From: Candidatus Babeliales bacterium
GTDB lineage: Bacteria > Babelota > Babeliae > Babelales > RVW-14
DNA length: 64,000 bases
Reading direction: 5' to 3'
Assembly: GCA_019749895.1 (NCBI GenBank)
Contig: JAIEPG010000002.1
Location: forward strand, 259,750 to 323,749
Shown: one piece after another, positions 55,431 to 63,717 of the stretch
Position numbering within the stretch: the first letter of the stretch is position 1
Layout: every line of letters begins with the position of its first letter
Translations under genes and position numbers: made by a program
The notes under the pieces: generated by a model
Databases searched by the model: none
What the model saw: the letters and a program-made list of their open reading frames with translations, nothing else
What the model was told of the DNA's origin: nothing

Positions 55431-56654
55431 ATGTTTGGTATCGTCGAATTTTTGATGAAAGATAATCATTATATCAGTATCATCGGTATTTTTGTCATTA
55501 TTGGCGTTGCTTTTCTCTTCTCAAAAAATAAATCAAAAGTTAGTCCCCGCTTAGTTGCAAGTGCTCTTACGATGCAATTTGTGTTTGCATTTTTCATTTT
55601 GAACACCAGTCTTGGCAGAAATATTTTCTTGGCAATATCACATGGTTTTCAAGCGCTGTATCAATTTGCCGACGAAGGTGCACGTTTTGTTTTTGGTAAC
55701 CTGGCAGACATTCAAGGGCCATGGGGTATGGTTTTTGCCATCAAAGTTATCCCAACCATTATTTTCTTTGGTGCGTTGATGGGTTTGTTGTTCCATCTGG
55801 GCATTGTACAAATTTTTGTTAAAGGATTGGCAATTGTGATTCGCCCAATTTTGGGAACCTCTGGCGCTGAAACACTTTCAGTTGCTGCCAATAGCATGCT
55901 TGGCCAAACCGAAGCGCCCTTGCTTATCAAGCACTACTTGCCAAAAATGACTTCATCAGAAATGTTGCTGGTCATGGTTGGCGGTATGTCGCACTTAAGT
56001 GGCTCGCTGTTGGCCGTTTATGGCAGCATGGGTGTGCCAATCGAACACTTACTCTCTTCAACCATCATGGCCATTCCTGGTGCTGTTTTGATAGCAAAAA
56101 TTCTGATACCAGAAACTGAAACGCCAGAAACAATGGGCGGCAGTGAACTCAAACTTGAAATTGAAACCAAAAATTCGCTCGACGCAATTTCGCGGGGCAC
56201 AACTGATGGTTTAAGCCTGGCGGTTAACGTTGGCGCTATGCTGATTGCGTTTATTAGTTTGATGGCGCTGGTTAACACCATTTTGGTTTCAACGGTTGGC
56301 ATGTCGCTTAACGATATTTTTGCAAAAGCATTTTATGTTGTGGCGTTCTTTTTGGGTATTGCACCAGAAGACCGTTCACTGGCTGCAAGCTTGTTGGGAC
56401 AAAAAGTGGTGATCAATGAATTTGTTGCGTATGCAACGTTTACCGGCTCTGAAATGCTTGAGCGTTCACGCGCTATTATGACTTATGCGTTGGCCGGTTT
56501 TTCGAACTTTTCTTGCATTGGCATTCAAATTGGCGGTATTGGTGCTATCTGTGCAAGTAAGCGCACTATGTTGACCAAGCTTGGTTTGTTGGCGCTTTTG
56601 GGTGGTATGCTGACCAACTTACTTAATGCTGCTATTGCAAGCTTGTTTGTTTAA
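55431..56654 (+). CDS. Concentrative nucleoside transporter (NupC/CNT family)
   Basis: CNT proteins import nucleosides with Na+ or H+. The 407-residue protein has the CNT Gly-rich core: FGALMGLLFHLGIVQ, TLSVAANSMLGQTEAPLLIK (family G-Q-T-E-A/S-P), EMLLVMVGGMSHLSGSLLAVYG, and near the end KVVINEFVAYATF and SNFSCIGIQIGGIGA. ATG 55431 follows GAGAGGATTG; open codons back to 55302 overlap prfA and have no site. It would supply nucleosides to a cell that may not make enough of its own. Confidence 0.92.
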   Translation: MFGIVEFLMKDNHYISIIGIFVIIGVAFLFSKNKSKVSPRLVASALTMQFVFAFFILNTSLGRNIFLAISHGFQALYQFADEGARFVFGNLADIQGPWGMVFAIKVIPTIIFFGALMGLLFHLGIVQIFVKGLAIVIRPILGTSGAETLSVAANSMLGQTEAPLLIKHYLPKMTSSEMLLVMVGGMSHLSGSLLAVYGSMGVPIEHLLSSTIMAIPGAVLIAKILIPETETPETMGGSELKLEIETKNSLDAISRGTTDGLSLAVNVGAMLIAFISLMALVNTILVSTVGMSLNDIFAKAFYVVAFFLGIAPEDRSLAASLLGQKVVINEFVAYATFTGSEMLERSRAIMTYALAGFSNFSCIGIQIGGIGAICASKRTMLTKLGLLALLGGMLTNLLNAAIASLFV

Positions 56655-56679
56655 GATTTAATTTTTTAGTATTTTTAAC

Positions 56680-56710
56680 GGGTCTGGCGTTTTGCCAGGC
56701 CCTGTTTTTT
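56680..56710 (+). terminator. Intrinsic terminator after the nucleoside transporter gene
   Basis: GGGTCTGGC pairs with GCCAGGCCC (one G-U) around GTTTT, followed by a T-run. Confidence 0.85.
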
Positions 56711-56833
56711 AGGCGTTTTTGTCTAGAATAGGCTTTTTTAGGGCCTAAAAGTGCCTTCAATAAAAACGTTTTTTGTGTTATTCTGAAACTTAATAGGTCT
56801 TAATGGGGGTCCATTTTAACACGCGAATACCGT

Positions 56834-57892
56834 ATGAAGATTGCAGTTTTAGTCTCTGGCGGGGTAGACAGCTCCGTAGCCTTGGCGCTTCTCAAAGCAC
56901 AAGGACATGATGTTACCGCTTTTTATCTTAAAATCTGGCTCGAAGATGAGCTTGCTTATTTGGGCGATTGTCCCTGGGAGCAAGATCTTGCTTACGCTCG
57001 TGGTGTGTGCGAACAGCTAGAAGTCCCGCTTGAAGTAGTGCCACTGCAAGAAGCTTATTGGAGCAAGGTAGTTTCTTATACTATTGCCGAAGTTAAGGCC
57101 GGCCGCACGCCAAGTCCAGATTTGATGTGTAATCAACTCATAAAATTTGGTGCCTTTTTTGATACGTTGGATCCAAGCTTTGAAAAAGTTGCAACCGGGC
57201 ACTATGCTCAGGTTGAAGAAGTTGATGGGCGCTTTGTACTCAAAAAAGCACAAGATCCTGTTAAAGACCAGACCTATTTTTTGTCGCAACTCAGCCAAGC
57301 GCAACTTGCGCGCATTTTGTTTCCAATCGGCCATTTACCAAAAGCAGACGTGCGTGCGCTCGCGGCAGAGTTTAATTTGCCAACGCAAAGTCGCAAAGAC
57401 AGTCAGGGTATTTGTTTTTTGGGCAAAATAAAGTTTAGTGATTTTGTAAAACATCATCTTGGTACAAAAAAAGGTGATTTGATAGAATTTGAAACGAATC
57501 AAAAGATTGGCGAGCACGAAGGCTTTTGGTACTACACCATTGGCCAGCGCAAGGGCATAGGCCTTTCGGGCGGTCCTTGGTTTGTGGTGTCAAAAGATAC
57601 TGATCGCAATCTTGTTTACATTTCAAAATGTTATTACGAACCCGACAAACAGCGTAACAGTTTTGAAGTGCATCATTTTAATTGGCTTTCTGGTAAACCG
57701 GCAGATCTTACTGGTTTAAATCTTAAACTGCGCCACGGTGAGCTTTCGTACATGTGCTCAGTAACGTTTCTTGATAGCCACCAAACACGCGCGTTGGTAG
57801 TTATTGACGGTCAAGACCAAGGCATAGCGCCCGGTCAGTTTGCGGTGTTTTATCAGGGCGATGTTTGTCTTGGTTCGGCAACTATTTGCTGA
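56834..57892 (+). CDS. mnmA: tRNA-specific 2-thiouridylase MnmA
   Basis: MnmA adds sulfur to U34 of Glu, Gln and Lys tRNAs. The 352-residue protein has the PP-loop AVLVSGGVDSSVALALL at the N-terminus. The catalytic Cys pair lies in DLMCNQLIKFG (near residue 98; family often C-x-x-C-N) and GICFLGKIKFSDF (near residue 195). TGHYAQ, KDQTYFLSQL, and GQRKGIGLSGGPWFVVSKD are also canonical. The first Cys motif lacks the extra Cys seen in some members. The upstream region contains an imperfect inverted repeat (56730-56756) and no clear ribosome site. Confidence 0.94.
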   Translation: MKIAVLVSGGVDSSVALALLKAQGHDVTAFYLKIWLEDELAYLGDCPWEQDLAYARGVCEQLEVPLEVVPLQEAYWSKVVSYTIAEVKAGRTPSPDLMCNQLIKFGAFFDTLDPSFEKVATGHYAQVEEVDGRFVLKKAQDPVKDQTYFLSQLSQAQLARILFPIGHLPKADVRALAAEFNLPTQSRKDSQGICFLGKIKFSDFVKHHLGTKKGDLIEFETNQKIGEHEGFWYYTIGQRKGIGLSGGPWFVVSKDTDRNLVYISKCYYEPDKQRNSFEVHHFNWLSGKPADLTGLNLKLRHGELSYMCSVTFLDSHQTRALVVIDGQDQGIAPGQFAVFYQGDVCLGSATIC

Positions 57893-57973
57893 TATCCCCT
57901 TTTTCTTTCTTTTTTCTGCCCATTTTTTATAAGCTTATCGAAATGTTTGTTATGTGGCGGGGAGAGGAATGTT

Positions 57974-59251
57974 ATGAAGATTCGTTTCGCTAAAACTCTT
58001 TGGTTGTGTGCGCTCTTTTTTGCGTTGTCTCGTGGTGTTTGCCCAACAGCGCTTGATGACTTGGGCACTGCTTTAAATGCTTTAAAAACTAAGCTTGCTC
58101 AGTTGTCTCAAGATTTGTTGGTCATGAATCAAGCTTTTTTGCTTGCTGCTTTGCGCGATGTTGCCGACGGAGAGCGAAAAATTTTTAATCGAACATCAGT
58201 GCCTCAAAGTTATGATCAATGTGGTTACTACGCTGCTATTAACGGGGCTATGATGTGGCAAGAGGCCTTTAATAATCCTGATGTGCCGGCAGATGCTTTG
58301 ACGCGTAACGCCCCGGCCAGGTGGAAAGCTGAAGCAGAAGCTTTATTTGTTCAGTACGGGACGCCGGTTGCTGATGCGTCAGCCGCCGTTGATGCGTTTA
58401 GGCAAAAACTGATTAGTGTTAATTTTTGTAAACCTGGAGAGATGAAGGCTTTTGATGCACATTTGCTTAAATGTTTTATAACATTTGGCTTGCTAAAACA
58501 AGAGCTTGAGCAAACTAAAAAAGTTGAGTACGACCAAATTATTGCTGAATTAGCAACACAAACCAAAGAGAGCTTGCAACATAGTCCCACAAAAAATTGG
58601 ACGTTTGGTGCGCGAGGCTTTTTGCGGTTTGCCCAGGGTTTAGATAATATTCTTAAAAACAATCTTGCAGCTGCTGCTGAGTACTACTGGCCGGTTGGAC
58701 CAGTAGGTTCTTTATCAAGTCGCGAAAGTTTTTATCTGCTGGCGATGATGCTAAAAGATGACGACGTAATAAAAAGATTGCTTGATCCTGTTCCAGACCC
58801 AGGGCACTATTTTTGGAAAATGACCGATAGATTTTTTCTATATCCTTGCATGCAAAAAGTTTATCAAACGCAGACCAAGGGCGATTCAGGGGCAGGTATT
58901 AGTACGCAGTACCTTCAAGCTGGAAATTATTGGCAAGCTTTTTTAAAAGAAAAATTTCCACATTTTATTAGAAATATTCGTAAGTTCCGGCAAGATGGCT
59001 CACCGCAGTTTATTATGTATAATCCTAACCAATCTCATTGGACGGTTATGATTATGACAACTAAAGGCCTTTTCTGTTCTGATTCGATTGGTGGGGTTGT
59101 TGCCGATCCAGCTCAAAAAGTTACCAACAATGCTCAAAAGAATATTGTCTATGATCTTTTTACTGGTCGTGGGCCGTATGCTGACTTGGATGCTATTGAG
59201 GCTGGCTTGCAGGCGCGCGCATTGGCAGAAGGTGTTGTGCCGGTACTATAA
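57974..59251 (+). CDS. Exported protein with papain-like Cys-His-Asp signature
   Basis: The protein has 425 residues and family unknown. It has a signal peptide (TLWLCALFFALSRGVCPTA). Cys83 lies in PQSYDQCGYYAAINGAMMW, with Gln five and one residues before it as in papain-like oxyanion sites. His355 lies in NQSHWTVMIM and Asp370 in LFCSDSIGG. The order C-H-D and the H-to-D spacing of 15 resemble C39-like and other papain-fold peptidases. The roughly 270 residues between Cys and His are mostly helical. A secreted peptidase or deubiquitinase-like role is inferred only. ATG 57974 has GAGAGGAA upstream. Confidence 0.6.
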   Translation: MKIRFAKTLWLCALFFALSRGVCPTALDDLGTALNALKTKLAQLSQDLLVMNQAFLLAALRDVADGERKIFNRTSVPQSYDQCGYYAAINGAMMWQEAFNNPDVPADALTRNAPARWKAEAEALFVQYGTPVADASAAVDAFRQKLISVNFCKPGEMKAFDAHLLKCFITFGLLKQELEQTKKVEYDQIIAELATQTKESLQHSPTKNWTFGARGFLRFAQGLDNILKNNLAAAAEYYWPVGPVGSLSSRESFYLLAMMLKDDDVIKRLLDPVPDPGHYFWKMTDRFFLYPCMQKVYQTQTKGDSGAGISTQYLQAGNYWQAFLKEKFPHFIRNIRKFRQDGSPQFIMYNPNQSHWTVMIMTTKGLFCSDSIGGVVADPAQKVTNNAQKNIVYDLFTGRGPYADLDAIEAGLQARALAEGVVPVL

Positions 59252-59382
59252 ATTATTGTTTCAATTTGAAATTTTTTTATACATTTTAAAATTGTTTAAT
59301 TTCGTAGTATACTCAGCAATCTAGATCAATCTTTCACTACTATCATTATTTTGTGTACACGGATTTTAACCAAAACAAAAGC

Positions 59383-60345
59383 ATGAAAATTAAACCGCAT
59401 CGTTGGCAACGACGATTTTACAATCATCATCGTGACAGTATTTGGCAGCATGTGCTGAGCATGGCCCGCACTGTTGTTCATTTTTTAAAAGATAAATTTT
59501 TATCGTTCAACAAAGATTTACCAGTTGCTTTTGCTGAGTGGCAATGTGCAAGCGCTCCAAAAGAGCGTAGTGCCCAACCAATTATTACCTGGATTGGTCA
59601 CGCAACTTTTTTGATTCAGATTGGTGATCTCAACATTTTAACCGATCCGGTATTTTTTGAAATTTCAGCACTCACGCCACGCTTGGTACCGCCTGCGTTA
59701 ACCATTGAGCAGTTGCCGCGTATCGATTATATTGTGATTTCGCACAATCATCCCGACCATTTAGACAAGCGGAGCATACAAGCGCTACGCCATCACAACG
59801 CAACTATTTTGACACCACTTGGCAATAAATGTTTGCTTGAGCAGTGGGGTTTAACCAACGTTGTGGAAAAAGATTGGTGGGAGGCAGAATCACTTAATGC
59901 GTACAATCTTTCATTCCATTGCCTGCCAGCAGCACACTGGTCAGCGCGTCATGCGTTTGATTTTAACAAAGCCCTGTGGGCAAGTTGGATGATTGAGCAT
60001 AATGGCTTTAAGATTTATTTTGCCGGCGACACGGCATACTCACCCCACTTTAGTTTGATTGCAAAATATTTTTCTTTAATTGATATTGCGCTTTTGCCCA
60101 TTGGTCCCAACGAGCCGCGCCACATTATGAAAGGTTCGCATGTCAATACCCAGGAAGCGGTGCAGGCGTTTTTAGATTTGGGCGCGCGTCATTTTATCCC
60201 CATGCACTGGGGCACTTTTAAAGCAGGTACCGATACTTTTAATGGCCCTCTACTTCTTTTGCAAGAATTATGGCAGACTCATGCTGGAGCGTTGTTAAAT
60301 AAAACGCTTCATGTGGTAAAGTTTGGAGAGCCACGCGTTTTTTAG
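59383..60345 (+). CDS. Metallo-beta-lactamase-fold hydrolase, NAPE-PLD-like
   Basis: The 320-residue protein has ITWIGHATFLIQIGDLNILT near residue 65, the zinc motif VISHNHPDHLD (H-x-H-x-D-H), LPAAHWSARH, KIYFAGDTAYSP, and a late FIPMHWGTF. This order matches the NAPE-PLD / UlaG-like branch. NAPE-PLD cleaves N-acyl-phosphatidylethanolamine; bacterial members are poorly defined, so substrate is open. There is no signal peptide, so it is probably cytoplasmic. ATG 59383 is used; GTG 59353 is an in-frame alternative and neither has a good ribosome site. Confidence 0.85.
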   Translation: MKIKPHRWQRRFYNHHRDSIWQHVLSMARTVVHFLKDKFLSFNKDLPVAFAEWQCASAPKERSAQPIITWIGHATFLIQIGDLNILTDPVFFEISALTPRLVPPALTIEQLPRIDYIVISHNHPDHLDKRSIQALRHHNATILTPLGNKCLLEQWGLTNVVEKDWWEAESLNAYNLSFHCLPAAHWSARHAFDFNKALWASWMIEHNGFKIYFAGDTAYSPHFSLIAKYFSLIDIALLPIGPNEPRHIMKGSHVNTQEAVQAFLDLGARHFIPMHWGTFKAGTDTFNGPLLLLQELWQTHAGALLNKTLHVVKFGEPRVF

Positions 60346-60368
60346 TCTTTTGCTTCCTTCTGCACCCT

Positions 60369-60546
60369 ATCCTTCGACCCTTCGAGACAGAACTCTACGA
60401 GTTCTTCCTCAGGGCAGGCGGGAAGGGCCTTTAGTCCCGAGCTTGACGAGGGATCAGGACGAACGGGCTACGAAGGACAAGAGGCGTAGTGGGCAGTTGA
60501 ATAAAGTATCATATCCGCCGTTCGTCCTGAGCTTGTCGAAGGATTT
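60369..60546. repeat. Cluster of palindromic interspersed-repeat units
   Basis: At least three related units are packed here. One runs at about 60369-60421 (ATCCTTCGAC ... CTCAGGGCAGGCGG), one at 60434-60466 (CCCGAGCTTGACGAGGGATC then AGGACGAACGG), and one at 60527-60543 in the opposite sense (CCGTTCGTCCTGAGCTTG). The arms TCAGGACGAACGG and CCGTTCGTCCTGA are exact inverted copies at about 60453-60465 and 60527-60539. The GC content is higher than around it. From memory, similar CCTTCGACAAGCTCAGG units occur between genes in many unrelated bacteria; this cannot be checked here. Translated, they give 'VLSLSKD', a known sign of repeat-derived false coding. Confidence 0.75.
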
Positions 60547-60580
60547 GAACGGCACCCTTGGTCTAAATAAAGGGCGTAGT

Positions 60581-61096
60581 ATGCTGTTTCTTGTATTTTT
60601 TTTCATCGATTTTTTTTGCTTTGCGTTAGCCAAGCAATGGCTTGTGTCTACTCTTTTGGTTCATCTTTTTAGCGTTACGTTTGACTGCTGCCAGCGCAAA
60701 GAGCTGAGCGTGCAATGGTGGTTTTCGTTAATCTTTTTTTTGTTACAAGACTGCTTTTTGCACGGACGCTTTGGTTTAGCTCTTTTATACCTGCTGCCGC
60801 TCTTTACTCTTGCTTTGGTTATAAAAAAAATGGTTCGAGGCAATGGGGAGCTGGCGGTACCAGCATTGGCAGTTTTGGCCCTTTTGGCCGACCAATTTTT
60901 AGTAAAAAAGCTTATTTTAGGCCAAAATGTGAGTTTGCTGGTGATCTTTGCAAAGATCTCTGCTACACTATTAGTAACATATTTGATTCTTTTGGGTATG
61001 TGGGGCAATCGCTCCGTGCAGGCCTTGCTTGCGCGTGAGAGGAAAGTCTGGACTCCAAACAAGAGAGGTGCCTCACGAGAACATGGTTTCAAGTGA
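60581..61096 (+). CDS. Small integral membrane protein overlapping rnpB
   Basis: The 171-residue protein has about five hydrophobic segments (FLVFFFIDFFCFALA; WWFSLIFFLLQDCFL; LALLYLLPLFTLALVI; PALAVLALLADQFLV; ISATLLVTYLILLGMW), resembling MreD-like proteins in size and topology, though no motif proves this. AAGGG lies before ATG 60581. The last 35 or so codons lie inside RNase P RNA, so the C-terminal sequence (SVQALLARERKVWTPNKRG) is dictated by the RNA. Either the true protein ends naturally there or the gene has lost its own end. A longer open frame starting at 60323 runs through the repeats and is rejected. Confidence 0.45.
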   Translation: MLFLVFFFIDFFCFALAKQWLVSTLLVHLFSVTFDCCQRKELSVQWWFSLIFFLLQDCFLHGRFGLALLYLLPLFTLALVIKKMVRGNGELAVPALAVLALLADQFLVKKLILGQNVSLLVIFAKISATLLVTYLILLGMWGNRSVQALLARERKVWTPNKRGASREHGFK

Positions 61097-61370
61097 GGGG
61101 GGCGTAAGTCCACGGAAAGTGCCACAGAAAATAAACCGCCTTTAAAGCAATTTAACGGTAAGGGTGAAACTGTGCGGTAAGAGCGCACGCTTGAGTGCAG
61201 TAATGTACTCTCGAGGCAAACCCCACCTGGAGCAAGACAGAGCAGCAGATGACGAGTTTCTTGTTCTTACATATCTGCGGGTTAGTCGCTTAGATAGATG
61301 GTTGCTACTTTGACAACGCGTTAACGAACGGTCAGAGTACAGAATCCAGCTTACAAGCAAACCCAAAAGA
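60988..61370 (+). ncRNA. rnpB: RNase P RNA
   Basis: RNase P RNA cuts tRNA 5' leaders. Conserved blocks are in order: GAGGAAAGTCTGGACTCC at 61039-61056, a GCCACAGAAA block near 61121, GGTAAGGGTGAAA at 61157-61169, GGTAAGAGCGCAC near 61176, CAAACCCCACCTGGAGCAA at 61217-61235, and ACAGAATCCAGCTTA near 61340. Helix P1 is clear: CTTTTGGGT at 60989-60997 pairs with ACCCAAAAG at 61361-61369, which sets the ends. The fold is the ordinary bacterial A-like type, about 383 bases. A terminator follows. Its promoter must lie within the upstream membrane ORF. Confidence 0.95.
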
Positions 61371-61387
61371 AACATCTATGGATAATC

Positions 61388-61422
61388 GTGCCGCACTGAA
61401 CAAAAAGTGCGGCTCTTTTTTT
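61388..61422 (+). terminator. Intrinsic terminator after rnpB
   Basis: GCCGCACT pairs with AGTGCGGC around an A-rich loop, followed by seven T. Confidence 0.92.
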
Positions 61423-61441
61423 ACCAGCGAGTGTGCACGCT

Positions 61442-62152
61442 ATGAAGATTTTCAAACAGCTTTCTTATTATATCTGGGCTCTGCCCTTCATATTTTTTGT
61501 TTTGGGTTATACCGTTGCCTATTTTTTTATGCAGCAAAAAACGGTAGAAGTGCCTAGTGTGATGGGTTCAAACGTGCAAGAAGCAGTGAGCGTTTTGGCT
61601 CGCCAACAGCTTGCACTGCGGTTGTTGGCAGAAAAAGAAGATGATCAATTTCCTGAAGGTACTATTTTGCAGCAAGCGCCAGCGGCCTACCAGCGTGTGC
61701 GCCCCAACCAACAAATTTTTGTAACGATTGCTAAAAAGCCGCCACAAAGTTTAGCTCCCGATCTTTTAAATAAAGATAGCCTTGCTCTTGAACGCCAAGC
61801 AGCCCAAGCAAAAGTAACTATTAAGCAGGTCTTACTTGCCAGTCGCTATCCAAAAAATGCATGCTTTGCGCAGTCAGTAAGCCCTGGTCAGCCACTTGAT
61901 CGGCTCAAAATGACGGCGTATATTTCTGCTGGTGACGATGAGCTGGTGTTGATGCCTAACGTTGTTGGCCTGACGCTTGTTTCTGTTCAAGAGTTTTTTA
62001 AACGTTCAAATATTGATGTTCAGGTTGTTGGCCAAGATGCTCAGCCAGTTGTTCAAGAGCAATTAAAAATTGTTGAACAAAAGCCAATGGCTGGAACTAT
62101 AGTAGATCTTACCAAGCTCAAGCAAGTTCATGTGCAAGTTTGCTATTCATAG
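61442..62152 (+). CDS. Single-pass membrane protein with PASTA domains
   Basis: The 236-residue protein has an N-terminal membrane helix (YIWALPFIFFVLGYTVAYFF), then about three PASTA repeats: VEVPSVMGSNVQEAVSVLAR, then a diverged unit ending in AYISAGDD, then VLMPNVVGLTLVSVQEFFKR with a C-terminal QKPMAGTIVDLTKLKQVHVQ. PASTA domains bind peptidoglycan stem peptides or beta-lactams and occur on PknB kinases and PBPs. There is no kinase or transpeptidase here, so it is a stand-alone PASTA protein. ATG 61442 is used; a GTG at 61433 is open. Its 3' end overlaps the convergent gene by ten bases. Confidence 0.85.
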   Translation: MKIFKQLSYYIWALPFIFFVLGYTVAYFFMQQKTVEVPSVMGSNVQEAVSVLARQQLALRLLAEKEDDQFPEGTILQQAPAAYQRVRPNQQIFVTIAKKPPQSLAPDLLNKDSLALERQAAQAKVTIKQVLLASRYPKNACFAQSVSPGQPLDRLKMTAYISAGDDELVLMPNVVGLTLVSVQEFFKRSNIDVQVVGQDAQPVVQEQLKIVEQKPMAGTIVDLTKLKQVHVQVCYS

Positions 62153-62583
62153 AACTCGCTGTCACATTGTTCACTATCGTCATTTGTTTTGATGCTTGGC
62201 AGTTTTAATTGCTCAGCAAGATTTGTTGTGATGCAGCCCATGAGGCCTAAGAAAATCTCGTGGATTATTTTTTCTGAAAGATTGGGATGTCCCTGACGTA
62301 GTCCTTTAACTATTGTTTCGTACTCGGTGATAATTCGTGCATCCTGTTTTAACGGCGACATGTTTTTGTAAAGATTGAGCACAAAGTATGTAATAGTATT
62401 TTGTGTATCTTTATTGGAAAGTAGAAGATTTTCAAAAATGAACTTTGTTAGGTAGCTCTTTGCATCGAGTTGAGCTCCTGAGAGTCTGAATATGCTACTT
62501 TCTTGCCTTGAGGGGCTACCACAGGCAGTTTGGGCTTGTGTTGGTAGCATAAGAACAAGCAAGAGTACACAATGTTTTATCAT
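62143..62583 (-). CDS. Small exported protein of unknown function
   Basis: The 146-residue protein has a signal peptide (HCVLLLVLMLPTQAQTA). The mature part is helical, with ITEYETIVKGLRQGHPNLSE and IIHEIFLGLMGCI, ending acidic (DDSEQCDSEFYE). The Y-E-x-x-V/A-K ... I-H-x-x-L-x-x-x-M spacing faintly resembles the paralogues to the right, so it may be a diverged member of the same family. AAGGAACAGT precedes the ATG. Function unknown. Confidence 0.6.
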   Translation of the reverse strand: MIKHCVLLLVLMLPTQAQTACGSPSRQESSIFRLSGAQLDAKSYLTKFIFENLLLSNKDTQNTITYFVLNLYKNMSPLKQDARIITEYETIVKGLRQGHPNLSEKIIHEIFLGLMGCITTNLAEQLKLPSIKTNDDSEQCDSEFYE

Positions 62584-62619
62584 ACTGTTCCTTTATAATA
62601 TTCACACTATTTTCTTTAT

Positions 62620-63123
62620 TTATAAAAATTTGATACAAAGCATAAAAAATGGGCATTTGCTGTTATTTCTTATCACGTGTTGTAATTTTTTTATATCAAA
62701 ACCTAGCATGTAAAGTAGTGTTTTATGAATATTGAGTTCCAAAGTTGTCCGGTCAATATCCTGATGAAAGCGTGGGCAAGTTGTTGCAATAAAATTCAAA
62801 TAGGTAGAACAGATAAGAACCTTGGGATTTTCAATTCGTGCGTAATAGCGAGCAAGGCGTGTTTTTGCGTAAGTAGAGATTTGGCAAAGTTCTTTTTTGT
62901 TTATTTTGCTTAGCTTGGTTGTGGTACCATCACAATTTTTAATAATAACAGTATTGTTGCCAGGTATCTGTTCTTGGATAAAATTAGCTATCAATTTAAC
63001 ATATTCTTGTTTGATTTCTGGACTGCATGTTTCAATGTTGTAAAGACCTTCTGCTGAGCCATAAAGTGCTGCTGATGAAAAAAGAAAAAGAGAAAAAAAG
63101 AGTTTAGAGAGTTTACTCTTCAT
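62620..63123 (-). CDS. Small exported protein, paralogue array
   Basis: The 167-residue protein has a signal peptide (LSKLFFSLFLFSSAALYGSA). It shares with its right-hand neighbour the N-terminal pattern (S-K/T-L-F-F-S ... F-S-S-x-A-L-Y, then N-I-E-T-x-S), a middle FIQEQIPGNNTVIIKN, and the tail LELNIHKTLLYMLG. AAGGAAGTTC precedes the ATG. It overlaps the 3' end of the preceding gene by 11 bases, suggesting coupling. Function unknown. Confidence 0.68.
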   Translation of the reverse strand: MKSKLSKLFFSLFLFSSAALYGSAEGLYNIETCSPEIKQEYVKLIANFIQEQIPGNNTVIIKNCDGTTTKLSKINKKELCQISTYAKTRLARYYARIENPKVLICSTYLNFIATTCPRFHQDIDRTTLELNIHKTLLYMLGFDIKKLQHVIRNNSKCPFFMLCIKFL

Positions 63124-63679
63124 GAACTTCCTTATCTGGATAAAGAGCGCTGAGTATTTTTTTTGCTTCTACTTCAATCTTAGCAATGTTCTTATTCATT
63201 GCGTGCATCAATGTTTTGTGAATATTGAGTTCTATGCACTCCTGATCTTGGTGATGCGGTGCAATGAGCTTGGGAGTTGTTTTGGCAAAAGCTTCATATT
63301 TTTTGGTAAGATTTTCTTTAGGCAATAAAGGCTGATGAAGTAAGTTGTTGTAGATTCGTACTTCTTCAGGAAGGTTTTTATGCATTTGGTTTGCGCGCAG
63401 CAACGTTGCTGCTGTTAGTGCGTCTTCGGTGATATATGCTAACCAAAATTTGTTTATGCCCTCAACGTCTCGTTCTTCTCCCTGCCAGTTGCGCAGTGTG
63501 ACGGTATCTTCGCCTCTCACATGGTTTTGAATAAATTGAAGAAGTGAAAAGAAGTAGGCATCTTGTACTTTTTCAGAGCTCGTTTCAATGTTGTTTTCGT
63601 TGTTGACGGCAGCGCTATAAAGTGCTGTTGAGGAAAAAATTAGAACTGAGAAAAAAAGTGTTGATAGTGTGCGGTTCAT
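63113..63679 (-). CDS. Small exported protein, paralogue array
   Basis: The 188-residue protein has a signal peptide (LSTLFFSVLIFSSTALYSAA), then FIQNHVRGEDTVTLRNWQGE, KKYEAFAKTTPKLIAPHHQD, and QECIELNIHKTLMHAMNKN. The last two segments match the partial gene at the window edge (YERFAKTIPVLVTKHHQNQE; CVELNLHKTLINAMG). The conserved H-H-Q-x-Q-E and N-I/L-H-K-T-L are the family core. AAGGAAACTC precedes the ATG. Function unknown. Confidence 0.68.
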   Translation of the reverse strand: MNRTLSTLFFSVLIFSSTALYSAAVNNENNIETSSEKVQDAYFFSLLQFIQNHVRGEDTVTLRNWQGEERDVEGINKFWLAYITEDALTAATLLRANQMHKNLPEEVRIYNNLLHQPLLPKENLTKKYEAFAKTTPKLIAPHHQDQECIELNIHKTLMHAMNKNIAKIEVEAKKILSALYPDKEVHEE

Positions 63680-63717
63680 GAGTTTCCTTGTTCTTTCTAT
63701 AAATTCATTTGATGTAA

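Noticed and set aside
60323-60580. N-terminal extension of the membrane ORF through the repeat cluster
   Set aside because: It overlaps the end of the hydrolase gene, has no ribosome site, and its residues (VLSLSKD type) come from palindromic repeats; ATG 60581 has a ribosome site.
60661-61188. Open frame of 175 codons antisense to the membrane ORF and rnpB
   Set aside because: It lies opposite rnpB and a hydrophobic coding frame, has no ribosome site, and its composition is that of a shadow.
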